Part shown: piece after piece, positions 26,102-38,569 of the stretch
How the letters are laid out: the number at the start of each line of letters is the position of its first letter
Numbering within the stretch: the stretch's first letter is position 1
Assembly: GCF_012927085.1 (NCBI RefSeq)
Contig: NZ_JABBFX010000007.1
Span: 1 to 48,980 of the forward strand
Direction: 5' to 3'
DNA from: Ramlibacter agri
GTDB taxonomy: Bacteria > Pseudomonadota > Gammaproteobacteria > Burkholderiales > Burkholderiaceae_C
DNA length: 48,980 nt
Translations under genes and position numbers: made by a program
Notes under the pieces: model-generated
Told to the model about the DNA's origin: nothing
The model's database searches: none
What the model saw: the letters and a program-made list of their open reading frames with translations, nothing else

Positions 26102-27282
26102 TTCGCCATCTTGCACTGCTGCACGTAGGCGTCGCCGTGGTTGCGCAATATGGGTTCGCTGAAGGACTTGTTGACCAGCCCGCCCTTGCCGTCGCTGCCG
26201 ATGGTGCGCACGTAGTAATCCTGGATCGGGTACTGGTTGGTGTTGAACTTGAAAGCGCCGCGCACCGACTCGAAGCGGGCGGCGCGCAGTGCGTTGCGCA
26301 CGGCCTGGCGGTCCTCGAGGCGGCCCTTGACGTCGCGCACGGCCGCGTCGATCAGCAGCGCCGTGTCGTAGCCCTGCGACGCATACAGGGTCGGCAGCCG
26401 CTTGTATTCCTTCTGGAACTCGGCGACGAACTTGCGGTTGGCCGCGTTGTCCATGTCGGGTGACCAGTGCGCGGTGTTGAAGAGGCCCGCCATCGGCGCG
26501 CCGATCGCGCTGATGATGTCCTGGTCGGCGCTGAAGCCGGGCAGCAGCAGCATGGTGTCCTTGGACAGGCCCGAGCCGACGAACTGCTTGATGAAGTTGA
26601 TGCCCATGCCCCCGGGCAGGAAGACGTACACCGCCTGCGGCCTGGCGGCGCGGATCTGCGCCAGTTCGGCCGCGTAATCCAGCTGGCCGAGCTGCGAATA
26701 GACCTCGCCGGCGATGTCGCCCTTGAAGGTGCGCTTGAAGCCGGCCAGCGAGTCCTTGCCCGCCTGGTAGTTGGGCGCAAGCAGGAACACGTTCTTCAGC
26801 GAGCGCTGGTTGGCGAACGCGCCCGCGGCCTCGTGGTAGGCGTCGTTGGGCCAGCTCGCCGCGAAGAAGAGGGGGTTGCAGTCCTTGCCCGCCATCGAGG
26901 AGGGCGCGGCGTTCGGGCTGATGTAGAGGACGTTGTTGTCGACCGCTTCCGGCAGCGCCGCCAGCATGATGTTGGAGAACACCACGCCGGTCATGAAGTC
27001 GACCTTGTCGCGCTTCACGTAGCGCTCGAACAGCTGCCGGCCCGTGTCGGGCTTGAACTGGTCGTCGGCCACCAGCACTTCGGCCGGCAGGCCGCCCAGC
27101 TTGCCGCCATGCAGCTTGACGGCGAGATTGAAGCCGTCGCGGATGTCCACGCCCAGGGCCGCGTTCGGCCCCGAGAGCGTGCTGACGAAGCCCACCTTCA
27201 CCCGGTCGGCCGCCTGGGCCAGGCCTGCGGCGGCCAGCCCGAAGAGGCCGGCCGCCACGACTTTCCAGCGAACATCACCCAT
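26098..27282 (-). CDS. Periplasmic substrate-binding protein of the Liv-type ABC importer
   Basis: 394 residues with a Sec signal peptide (hydrophobic VVAAGLFGLAAAGLAQAA, cleavage probably after AQA near residue 24) and a type I periplasmic-binding fold: VKVGFVSTLSGPNAALG, FMTGVVFSNIMLA, YISPNAAPSSMAG. The family (Peripla_BP_6) includes binders of amino acids and of aromatic acids such as benzoates. GAGGAG before the ATG is a strong ribosome-binding site. The gene starts 18 bases after the dioxygenase beta subunit in the same direction, so the ligand is more likely an aromatic compound than leucine; that is inference from context. Livestock-type livK naming is avoided for this reason. Confidence 0.9.
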   Translation of the reverse strand: MGDVRWKVVAAGLFGLAAAGLAQAADRVKVGFVSTLSGPNAALGVDIRDGFNLAVKLHGGKLGGLPAEVLVADDQFKPDTGRQLFERYVKRDKVDFMTGVVFSNIMLAALPEAVDNNVLYISPNAAPSSMAGKDCNPLFFAASWPNDAYHEAAGAFANQRSLKNVFLLAPNYQAGKDSLAGFKRTFKGDIAGEVYSQLGQLDYAAELAQIRAARPQAVYVFLPGGMGINFIKQFVGSGLSKDTMLLLPGFSADQDIISAIGAPMAGLFNTAHWSPDMDNAANRKFVAEFQKEYKRLPTLYASQGYDTALLIDAAVRDVKGRLEDRQAVRNALRAARFESVRGAFKFNTNQYPIQDYYVRTIGSDGKGGLVNKSFSEPILRNHGDAYVQQCKMAK

Positions 27283-27300
27283 GGTCTGCTCCTCGTGTGG

Positions 27301-27984
27301 TCAAACCCAGATCTGCAGCACGTAGTCGAAAGGCGCCTGGCTGTTGAACAGGTCCACGCGCTGCAGCTTGATGCGAAGCTGTCCCTGGGCGTCGCGCACC
27401 AGGTGGTGGCGGTAGCGGCCGCCGAAGTGGCGGATCTCGTCGCGCCGCAGCTCCATCATGTGGAAGCGCGAGCGCACGACGAGCTCGCGGCCGTCATCCG
27501 ATTCGAGCGTGACGTGGCTCACGAGGTGGCTGGTCTCCCAGTCCGGCGCCTGCGACCACGCGTTGGGGTGGCTGACACGGCCCTTGCGGATCTCCATCAT
27601 CGGCTTGTCCTCGGCGAAGATCGACGGCGAGCCTTCCCAATCGGTCTGCTGCGGGGTCACCGGCATCCAGTACACGCCGTCGTCGGCGAACAGGTCGATG
27701 TACGCCTGCCAGTACTTGCCATCCAGCAGTTCGGCCTGGCCGTACAGCAATTGCTCCACCTGGCGCTGCAGGTCGGCGCCGGCGGCCAGCGGTGCGGCCG
27801 GCAGCGCTTCTGCCGTGCGCTGCGGAGCGCCTACGCCCAGCTGCGGTGCGCGCGGCGAATGGTCCGGCGCAACGGACTGCGCGCCGGTGGCCGCCTGCGC
27901 CCCGGCTTCGATGACGACGTCCTGCGCCAGCAGGTGCTCGAAGTCCGGGCCGGCGCTGGGGATCGCTGCTTGCTTGCTGTCCAT
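27301..27984 (-). CDS. Ring-hydroxylating dioxygenase beta (small) subunit with long N-terminal extension
   Basis: The structural small subunit of a Rieske non-haem iron dioxygenase, 227 residues. Residues about 73-227 are the family cystatin-like fold (LQRQVEQLLYGQAELLDGKY, LFADDGVYWMPVTPQQ, ELVVRSRFHMMELRRDE, GRYRHHLVRD). Residues 1-72 are an Ala/Pro/Gln-rich segment not expected in the family, which usually totals 155-190 residues. The start is well supported: GAGGAG lies 7 bases before ATG 27984 and overlaps the alpha-subunit stop. It is the second gene of the operon, directly after alpha and before the importer. Confidence 0.9.
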   Translation of the reverse strand: MDSKQAAIPSAGPDFEHLLAQDVVIEAGAQAATGAQSVAPDHSPRAPQLGVGAPQRTAEALPAAPLAAGADLQRQVEQLLYGQAELLDGKYWQAYIDLFADDGVYWMPVTPQQTDWEGSPSIFAEDKPMMEIRKGRVSHPNAWSQAPDWETSHLVSHVTLESDDGRELVVRSRFHMMELRRDEIRHFGGRYRHHLVRDAQGQLRIKLQRVDLFNSQAPFDYVLQIWV

Positions 27985-27994
27985 CGCGTTCTCC

Positions 27995-29284
27995 TCAGGC
28001 GCCCATGTACCGGGACCAGGCCCGGAACTGGTTGCGCATCACGGCTTCGGAGGTTCCGTGGTTGGAGTAGATGACGCCGTTGTCCTCGCGGTCGTCGCCG
28101 TACCAGCGGTGGAAGCTGACCCAATCCATGCCCTTGGACTCCAGGCCGCGCTGGCCCTTCGTCCAGTTCTCCAGGTCGTCGGCGTTGATCATCGTGGCCG
28201 GCGAGTTCACCAGGTTGTAGTACCAGAGGCTGCGCCGGTAGATGGCCTCGGGCGCGCCCTTCAGCCGGAAATGCCAGATCTCCGACAGCGTCTTGTCCGC
28301 CGAGATCGGCCGCATGCAGCGCAATTGCTGCAGCGGGCTCTGCACCGAGAGGTAGGGGTACACCAGCACGTGGTGGATGCTGCGCGAGAGGTATTCCTCC
28401 ATCTTCTCCTTGCCGTAGGCCCGTTCCAGCAGCGCCTCGTACTCGCGCGTGTCGGGGTCGGCGGGCCGCAGGCCCATGTAGGCCTTGAGGATGCCGTGGC
28501 CGCGCGGGAAGTTGATGGTCTGCACCTTGTCCCACTGGTCGAAGTTGGAAGCGAAGGCGGACAGGTAGTGGTAGTACAGCGGCACCGCTTCGCCCTGCGC
28601 CTTCAGCCGCTTCTCGACGCGGCCGGCGGCGATGCCGGTGGACTGGTGGGTGACGGAAGGATGCAGCGCATCGAGCTGGTTCTCCATGAAGAACTTCCAG
28701 TTCGAATGCTGGATGACGCGGTGGCAGATGGGCACGACTTCCACCTCGCCCTCCGGCGAGCGGTCGCACATGTCGTCGAAGGCCACCTTCGCTTCGCCGA
28801 GGAATTCTGAAAGCGTCGGCCCTTCGTCCACCAGGCAAGCGAAGACGAAGCCGCGGTAGCTGTCCACGCGCGCGGCGCGGCGCATCGAGCAATCGGGGTT
28901 GTCGCGCGTCATTCGCGTGTTCTCGTACCCCGCCGCCAGCGGGATGGCGCGCACGCTGCCATCCAGGTGGAAGCTCCACGCGTGGTAGGAGCAGACGAGG
29001 GCGCTGCCGGTGTTGCCCTGCCGGTTGCCGATGACCTGCACGCCGCGGTGCGGGCAGCGGTTGTAGAGGACCGAGATGCCCCCATCGGGCTGCCGCACCA
29101 TCAGCATGGGCTGGCGGCCGATGGTGACGGCGTAGTAGTCGCCGGGCGCCTTCACCTGCGACTCGTGGCCGCAGTACACCCAGATGCGCTCGAAGATGTT
29201 CTCCATCTCGGCGTCGAAGATCGCCGGGTCCGTGTACACGCTGCGGTGCACGCGGTCCGGTTCGACGAGGCGGCTGACGTCCAT
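27995..29284 (-). CDS. Rieske ring-hydroxylating dioxygenase alpha (large) subunit
   Basis: The catalytic subunit of 429 residues that would add O2 to an aromatic ring to give a cis-dihydrodiol or catechol. The Rieske [2Fe-2S] ligands are C77-x-H79 (CPHRG) and C98-x2-H101 (CSYH). The mononuclear iron site is in NWKFFMENQLDALHPSVTH with D205 bridging and H208 and H213 as ligands. ATG 29284 is preferred over ATG 29290 because AGGAGG lies 7 bases before the former and only one base before the latter. It is the first gene of the operon with beta and livKHMGF. No ferredoxin or reductase lies in the window. The substrate cannot be told from the sequence. Confidence 0.93.
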   Translation of the reverse strand: MDVSRLVEPDRVHRSVYTDPAIFDAEMENIFERIWVYCGHESQVKAPGDYYAVTIGRQPMLMVRQPDGGISVLYNRCPHRGVQVIGNRQGNTGSALVCSYHAWSFHLDGSVRAIPLAAGYENTRMTRDNPDCSMRRAARVDSYRGFVFACLVDEGPTLSEFLGEAKVAFDDMCDRSPEGEVEVVPICHRVIQHSNWKFFMENQLDALHPSVTHQSTGIAAGRVEKRLKAQGEAVPLYYHYLSAFASNFDQWDKVQTINFPRGHGILKAYMGLRPADPDTREYEALLERAYGKEKMEEYLSRSIHHVLVYPYLSVQSPLQQLRCMRPISADKTLSEIWHFRLKGAPEAIYRRSLWYYNLVNSPATMINADDLENWTKGQRGLESKGMDWVSFHRWYGDDREDNGVIYSNHGTSEAVMRNQFRAWSRYMGA

Positions 29285-29299
29285 CGGCATCCCTCCTGG

Positions 29300-29314
29300 T
29301 TCGGCTGGGCCGAA
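29300..29314. promoter_or_regulatory. Small inverted repeat in the dioxygenase leader
   Basis: TTCGG and CCGAA flank a 5-base centre, just upstream of the AGGAGG of the alpha-subunit gene. It may be an operator half or a leader hairpin. Confidence 0.3.
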
Positions 29315-29370
29315 TCTAGGGCAATTCGAGGCGCGTGGATAGCTGGGACAAGCGCGCTGGACGGGCTGCC

Positions 29371-29389
29371 GGTATCGCGGCGCGATACC
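29371..29389. promoter_or_regulatory. Candidate operator for the dioxygenase-Liv operon
   Basis: GGTATCGCGGCGCGATACC is a perfect 8-bp inverted repeat around a 3-base centre, 87 bases upstream of the alpha-subunit ATG and 104 bases before the divergent lipoprotein gene. The size and symmetry fit a dimeric repressor or activator site. No regulator gene is adjacent. Confidence 0.55.
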
Positions 29390-29492
29390 AGCGGTAACCG
29401 GCCCGGCTACATGCGCAAGGAGTCCTGGTGTTCCGGGGGCGCACTCGCCACAGTGCGCCGCACAGGCATCTGCCTGGACCACCTGGATATCC

Positions 29493-29957
29493 ATGAAGCT
29501 CGATTCCCGCACCGTCGTCCACGCCACCCAATGGGCCGCCGTGCTGCTCGCCGGCGCGGCGCTTGCCGGCTGCTACGTCGTCCCGACGCAGCCGATGCCG
29601 CCGACCTCGCCGGTCGCCGGCCCCACCGCCGTGACGCCGGCCACGCCGCCGGCGCCCGTCGTCTTCACCGCGCGGCTGTACCCCGCCAACGACCTGGCGG
29701 CGCAGTACGGCATCGTGGCTGCCTCGGTGACCAACGACCTCAATGGGCGCGGCTACTTCACCACCGCCATCGGTGGCGAGGCCTTCTCCGGCGAGGCCAC
29801 GCGCGTGGCGGGATCGGCCCGCGACGGCCAGGCAAGCGGTGCGGGCAACCGCGGCAGCTTCATGAGCTGCCGCTACACGATGAACACGTCGACGCTGGGC
29901 AGCGGGAGCTGCCGGCTGAACAACGGCGCCGTGTTCAGCATGCACGTCGGCGGCTGA
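29493..29957 (+). CDS. Small lipoprotein of unknown function
   Basis: 154 residues. The N-terminal segment ends in the lipobox L-A-G-C (Cys27), so it is a predicted lipoprotein. A Pro/Thr/Ala-rich linker (about residues 28-55) is followed by a compact domain (FTARLYPANDLAAQYG, GYFTTAIGGEAFSGEATR, GNRGSFMSCRYTMNTSTLGSG) with two Cys that might pair. The ending GAVFSMHVGG is reminiscent of small outer-membrane-associated lipoproteins. The function is not recognised. It is divergent from the dioxygenase operon and converges on the next gene with a 3-base gap. Confidence 0.8.
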   Translation: MKLDSRTVVHATQWAAVLLAGAALAGCYVVPTQPMPPTSPVAGPTAVTPATPPAPVVFTARLYPANDLAAQYGIVAASVTNDLNGRGYFTTAIGGEAFSGEATRVAGSARDGQASGAGNRGSFMSCRYTMNTSTLGSGSCRLNNGAVFSMHVGG

Positions 29958-29960
29958 ACC

Positions 29961-30743
29961 TCAGGCGATCGCCGTCTCGTCCGGCGGCGGCGGGTCCGCC
30001 TGGTACTTGAGGTGCCCGACGTACTGCAGCGCCTGCAGGCTGCGCACCGAAGGCACGTCGCCTTCGCGCATGTGCAGCAGGTCCGCCGGACTCAGGAAGC
30101 GCGGGTCGGCCTCGGTGAGGGGCAGGCCCGCGCGCCGGTACGCCTCCAGCACGAACTGCGAACAGAAGAAGCGGTCGCTGCTGCCCAGCCCGAGCTGCAC
30201 GGCGCCCACGCCCCGGACGCACAGGTCGCGCATCGGCGCGGGCGCGAGCGGCAGCTCGCACAGGCGCCGCTCGATCGAGAAGGGCGCCTGCAGCATCACG
30301 CCGACCACGTTGTAGCGGGTGCCGACCGTCTCGCCGACGAAGGCGCGCATCTTGTCGATGTGCTCGGGGCGCAGGCCCGGGTGGCGAAAGGCCGCCACCG
30401 TGGATTCCTCCGCGAGCAGCGCTTCGACCGAGCGGCGGCGGATGCCTTCGCCCACGGCCTCGGCCACCTGCGCGTCGCCCACGTACAGCGAGGCATGGCT
30501 CACCGGCGACACGGTCAGCAGGCGGATGCCCGCGGACGTGAGCCCGTTGGCCGCCGACAGCACGATGTCGCCCGGGCGCAGCGCGCCCACGCCTATGGAG
30601 GGCACGCCGTCGACGGGCGTGAAACCGGGGTTCTGCACCTGCAGGCGCGGCAAGTGCTGGGGACTCGGTTCGGCGAAGCGGGTGGCGCATCCCGCCAGCA
30701 AGGCGAGCGGCGCGGCGGCCAGGAGGCGGCGGCGGGACGGCAT
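29961..30743 (-). CDS. YiiX/YebB-like permuted papain-fold (NlpC/P60-type) lipoprotein
   Basis: 260 residues with a lipoprotein signal (RRRLLAAAPLALLAGC, lipobox Cys19). The order of motifs is that of circularly permuted NlpC/P60 amidases: the histidine comes first (LLTVSPVSHASLYVGD) and the cysteine late (SSDRFFCSQFVLEAYRRAG). LRPGDIVLSAANGLTSAGI is the conserved strand before the His motif. The family has predicted amidase or peptidase activity on peptidoglycan or lipids; the substrate here is unknown. ATG 30743 is chosen because the signal peptide begins there; the frame is open further upstream. Confidence 0.83.
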   Translation of the reverse strand: MPSRRRLLAAAPLALLAGCATRFAEPSPQHLPRLQVQNPGFTPVDGVPSIGVGALRPGDIVLSAANGLTSAGIRLLTVSPVSHASLYVGDAQVAEAVGEGIRRRSVEALLAEESTVAAFRHPGLRPEHIDKMRAFVGETVGTRYNVVGVMLQAPFSIERRLCELPLAPAPMRDLCVRGVGAVQLGLGSSDRFFCSQFVLEAYRRAGLPLTEADPRFLSPADLLHMREGDVPSVRSLQALQYVGHLKYQADPPPPDETAIA

Positions 30744-30988
30744 GGCGGCCGATTCTAGAAAGACGTGGCGCGCGCGACCATGGCACCGTTGTTCCGGCGC
30801 GTCGGCCGGACCCGGCAACACTTGGTCCGGGGTCGCGCTGCCCGTGGACGGCGGTGTTACCGCGTCCAACGGCCAGCCGAACATGGGGTGAAACCCCGTT
30901 ACAAGCGCCCCACGCGCGCCAAGGGGAGGGGGGCACCCGCACGGTATCATCCCCGGTCAATTCGAGTCAGTCTCAGAGGCAGGGGACC

Positions 30989-33900
30989 GTGCGCCTTAAT
31001 TCGATCAAGCTTTCCGGGTTCAAATCCTTTGCCGAGCCCACCAATTTCATGCTGCCCGGGCAGCTGGTGGGCGTGGTCGGACCGAACGGCTGCGGCAAGT
31101 CCAACATCATGGACGCCGTGCGCTGGGTGCTGGGCGAGTCCAAGGCCAGCGAGCTGCGTGGCGAGTCCATGCAGGACGTCATCTTCAACGGCACCACCAG
31201 CCGCAAGCCGGCCAGCCGCTCCAGCGTGGAACTGGTGTTCGACAACGCCGACCACCGCGCCGGCGGCCAGTGGAGCCAGTTCGCGGAGATCGCCGTCAAG
31301 CGCGTGCTGACGCGCGACGGCACCAGCAGCTACTACATCAACAACCAGCCGGTGCGCCGGCGCGACGTGCAGGACGTGTTCCTCGGCACCGGCCTGGGCC
31401 CGCGCGCCTACGCCATCATCGGCCAGGGCACGATCAGCCGGATCATCGAATCCAAGCCGGAGGAGCTGCGCCTGTTCCTGGAAGAGGCGGCGGGCGTCTC
31501 CAAGTACAAGGAGCGCCGCCGCGAGACCGAGAACCGGCTGACGGACACGCGCGAGAACCTCACGCGGGTCGAAGACATCCTGCGCGAGCTGAACGCCAAC
31601 CTGGAAAAGCTGGAGAAGCAGGCCGAGGTGGCCGCGCGCTACAACCAGCTGCAGGCTGACGTCACGCTCAAGCAGCACCAGCTGTGGTACCTGAAGCGCG
31701 CCGAGGCCGAGGCCGACCAGGCCCGCATCAAGGCCGATGCCGACAAGGCGGTCAACGACCTCGAGTCGCGCGTCGCCGACCTGCGCCGCATCGAGAACGA
31801 GCTGGAAACCATCCGCCAGGCGCACTACGCCGCCGGCGACCAGGTGAACCAGGCCCAGGGCCAGCTGTACGAAGCCAGCGCCGAAGTGGGCCGGCTGGAG
31901 GCGGAGATCCGCTTCGTGGTCGAAGGCCGCCAGCGCGCCGAACAGCGCCTCGTGCAGCTGAAGGAGCAGGCCGCGCAGTGGTCCACCCGCAAGGAAGAAG
32001 CGGAAGCCGAAACCGAAAACCTGGCCGCGATGGGCATGGAGGCGGAAGAAAAAGCCGCCTTGCTGGCCGCCCAGGTCGAAGAACAGGACCTGCAACTGCC
32101 CGACCTGGAAGATGCCGTGCGGCAGGCGCAGACGCGCTCCAGCGAGCAGCGCGGCGCCGTCACCCAGGTGCAGCAGCAGATCCAGGTGCTGGCCGCCGAC
32201 CAGCGCAACATCGAGGAACAGTCGCGCCAGCTCAATCAGCGGCGCGAGCGCCTCGTGGCCGACAAGAACGCGCTGGCCGCGCCCGACGAACAGCGCCTGG
32301 TCAACCTGCAGCAGCAGCTGGCCGCGGCGCAGGAGCAGGCCGAAACCTCCGACGCCCGCCTGCACGAACTGCAGGACCAGGTGCCGCAGCTGGACGAAGA
32401 CCGGCGCACCAGGCAGCAGGACGTCAACGCCCAGGGCGCACGCCAGGCCGACCTGTCGGCGCGCATGGAAGCGCTGAAGGCCCTGCAGGAAAAGGTCCGC
32501 ACCGACGGCAAGCTGCAACCCTGGCTGGCCAAGCACGGCCTGGGCGGGCTGCAAGGCCTGTGGACCAAGATCCACATCGAGCAGGGCTGGGAAAACGCAC
32601 TGGAAGCGGCGCTGCGCGAACGCATGAACGCGCTGGACGTCTCGCGCCTGGACATGGTGCGGGCCTTCGCGAGCGATGCGCCGCCGGCCAAGCTGGCCTT
32701 CTACCACGCGCCCCAGGCCGCCGCGCCGGAAGGCGCCACCGCGCTGCCGCGCCTGGCCGACCTGCTGCGCCTGAACGATGCCGGCCTGAAGGCGCTGCTG
32801 GCCGACTGGCTGCATGGCTGCTACACGGCCACTTCGCTGGAAGATGCACTGGCCGCCCGCGACAAGCTGCAGGCCGGCGAGGCGATCTACGTGGCGTCCG
32901 GCCATGCGGTCACGCCGCACAGCGTCAGCTTCTACGCGCAGGACTCCGAGCAGGCCGGCCTGCTGGCCCGCCAGCAGGAGATCGAGAACCTCGAGAAGCA
33001 ACTGCGCGCGCAGGCCCTCATCACCGAGGAAGCGCGCACCGCCCTGATCCGCGCCGAAGCCGCGTACAGCGACGCCTCGCAGCGCCTGACGGTGGCGCGC
33101 CGCGAAGCCGCCGAATCGCAGGGCCGCGCCCACGAACTGCAGGTGGAAAACCTGCGCCTCACGCAGCTGGCCGAACAGACCCGCGCCCGCAGCGAGCAGA
33201 TCGCCGGCGACATGGCCGAACTGGACGCGCTGCTGGAGGAACTGCAGGAGCGCCGCGTGGCGGCCGAGGGCCGCTTCGAGGAGCTGGACATGCAGCTGGC
33301 CGACAGCCAGGAGCGCCACGCCCAGCTGGACGAACGCGTGATCGAGTCCGAGCGCAAGCTGGCCGAGGCGCGCGAGCAGCACCGCAGCCTGGAACGCCAG
33401 GCGCAGGAAGCGACCTTCGCGCAGCGCGCGCTGGAAGCGCGCAAGGGCGAGCTGCAGCGCTCCATCGAGACGGCCACGCAGCAGGCGGGCTCCATCGCCG
33501 GCGAAGAAGAACGGGCCCAGGCCGAACTCTCGCGCCTGACCGACGCCGCTGCCCAGGCCGGCCTGCAAAGCGCGCTGGAACTGAAGTCCGAGCGCGAGCA
33601 GGTGCTGGGCGCCAAGCGCAGCGAATACGACGACCTCACCGCCAAGCTGCGCGCCTCCGACGAGCGCCGGCTGCAGCTGGAGCGCGAGCTGGACCCGCTG
33701 CGCCAGCGCATCACCGAGATGCAGCTGAAGGAACAGGCTGCGCGCCTGGGCCTGGAGCAGTACGAGCAGTTGCTGACAGACGCGCAGGCCAACCTGGAAG
33801 CCGTGGGCAAGTCGATCGAGGACAACAAGGTGCGCCTGCAGGGCCTGCAGTCGGAGATCGACCGCATCCATCGCGAGGTGCAGGCGCTGGGCGCCGTGAA

Positions 33901-34497
33901 CCTGGCTGCGCTGGAAGAACTGAGCACGGCGCGCGAACGCAAGCAGTTCCTGGACGCGCAGTCCAAGGACCTGAACGAAGCGATGACGACGCTGGAAGAC
34001 GCCATCAAGAAGATCGACGGCGAGACGCGCGAGCTCCTGGCCAGCACCTTCAACACCGTCAACGAGCACTTCGGCCGCATGTTCCCCGAGCTGTTCGGCG
34101 GCGGCAACGCCAAGCTGATGATGACGGGCGAGGAGATCCTCGACTCCGGCGTCCAGGTGATGGCGCAGCCCCCGGGCAAGAAGAACCAGACCATCCACCT
34201 GCTGTCGGGCGGCGAGAAGGCGCTGACCGCCATTGCATTGGTCTTCGCCATCTTCCAGCTGAACCCGGCGCCTTTCTGCCTGCTGGACGAGGTGGACGCG
34301 CCGCTGGACGACGCCAACACGGAGCGCTACGCCAAGCTGGTGAGTGCCATGAGCAAGGAAACGCAGTTCCTCTTCATCAGCCACAACAAGATCGCGATGG
34401 AGATGGCCGAACAGCTGATCGGCGTGACCATGCAGGAGCAGGGCGTCTCGCGCATCGTGGCGGTGGACATGGAATCCGCCGTGTCGATGGCCGAAGC

Positions 34498-34501
<4 letters not shown>
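30989..34501 (+). CDS. smc: Chromosome segregation protein SMC
   Basis: The condensin ATPase that organises and segregates the chromosome, 1,170 residues. It has Walker A GPNGCGKS at 31-38 within VGVVGPNGCGKSNIMDAVRW, then a long coiled coil, the hinge (about residues 515-650, GLGGLQGLWTKIHIEQGWE), and the returning coiled coil. The C-terminal head has signature LLSGGEKALTAIALVFAIF, Walker B FCLLDEVDAPLDD and LFISHNKIAMEMA. The start is GTG at 30989, giving the canonical MRLNSIKLSGFKSFA; the upstream frame is open but unrelated to the family. Stop and zipA start overlap as ATGA. Confidence 0.97.
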
Positions 34502-37660
<3,159 letters not shown>

Positions 37661-37682
37661 GGCGCGGCGGTATGCTCGCCGC

Positions 37683-38222
37683 ATGACCGTTCGCGAAATC
37701 CTGAAGATGGGCGATCCGCGCCTGCTGCGCGTGGCGCAGCCCGTGCGCGCCTTCGACACGCCTCAGCTGGCGCAGCTCATTGCCGACATGCAGGACACCA
37801 TGGCCGCCGCCAATGGCGCCGGCCTGGCCGCGCCGCAGATCGGCGTCGACCTGCAGCTGGTGATCTTCGGCACGGACGCGCCGAACCCGCGCTATCCTGA
37901 TGCGCCAGTGGTGCCGCGCACCGTGCTGCTCAACCCGGTGATCACGCCGCTGGCCGGCGAGGAGGAGGAAGACTGGGAAGGCTGCCTCTCCGTGCCCGGC
38001 CTGCGCGCGATGGTGCCGCGCTGGCGGCGGATCCGCTACACCGGCGTCGACCCGCAGGGCCAGCCGATCGCCCGCGAGGCCGAGGGCTTCCACGCCCGCG
38101 TGGTGCAGCACGAATGCGACCACCTGGTGGGCAAGCTGTACCCGATGCGGGTGCGCGACTTCACGAAGTTCGGCTTCACCGAAGTGCTGTTCCCCGGGCT
38201 GGACGCGCCGGCCGACGACTAG
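37683..38222 (+). CDS. def: Peptide deformylase
   Basis: A metal-dependent enzyme that removes the formyl group from nascent proteins, 179 residues. All three motifs are present: [11 protein letters not shown] (44-54), EGCLSVPG with Cys101, and QHECDHL with His143, Glu144 and His147. The ATG at 37683 is 22 bases after ligA. There is no neighbouring fmt. Its TAG stop shares the palindrome CTAG with the stop of the gene on the opposite strand. Confidence 0.97.
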   Translation: MTVREILKMGDPRLLRVAQPVRAFDTPQLAQLIADMQDTMAAANGAGLAAPQIGVDLQLVIFGTDAPNPRYPDAPVVPRTVLLNPVITPLAGEEEEDWEGCLSVPGLRAMVPRWRRIRYTGVDPQGQPIAREAEGFHARVVQHECDHLVGKLYPMRVRDFTKFGFTEVLFPGLDAPADD

Positions 38223-38569
38223 AACTGTCCCTTCTGGGTGCCCTCGGCCCAGGCCGCCGGCTGCGGGGCCCAGGTGCCCGCACCCAGCACCACGGCGGCC
38301 AGTTCCTGCAGGCCGGCGCCCAGCACCGCGCGCGCGGCCTGTTCGCCGCCGTCCTCGCGTTGCGCCAGCCGGCAGAAGCCGGCCAGCATCTCGTAGTCCT
38401 TGTCCAGCAAGGACACCAGCAGCCTGGCCAGTTCGTAGCTGAGAGGCTGGCCATCGTCGGGCCGCAGGAAGGACTTGCCGGCCCAGAACTCCTGGATCGT
38501 CGCCTCCGTCCAGAAGTGTCCGAACAGGTATTGCAGTTCGATGGGGCGATAGCGCGGGCGCGCCGGCAC
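38219..38569 (-). CDS. Small uncharacterised protein, convergent with def
   Basis: 116 residues starting at GTG 38569, no family recognised. It is rich in aromatic and acidic residues in the first half ([38 protein letters not shown]) with helical periodicity, and the C-terminal third is Ala/Gly-rich. There is no signal peptide or membrane segment. Amino-acid balance is normal, unlike shadow frames of this GC-rich DNA, which are Arg/Ala/Pro-dominated. Its TAG stop at 38219-38221 overlaps the def stop. Coding is likely; function unknown. Confidence 0.6.
   Translation of the reverse strand: MPARPRYRPIELQYLFGHFWTEATIQEFWAGKSFLRPDDGQPLSYELARLLVSLLDKDYEMLAGFCRLAQREDGGEQAARAVLGAGLQELAAVVLGAGTWAPQPAAWAEGTQKGQF

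Noticed and set aside
30947..34384. A 1,145-codon minus-strand frame opposite smc
   Set aside because: It is the complement of an unmistakable SMC protein. Leu/Gln/Ala-rich composition with no motifs.
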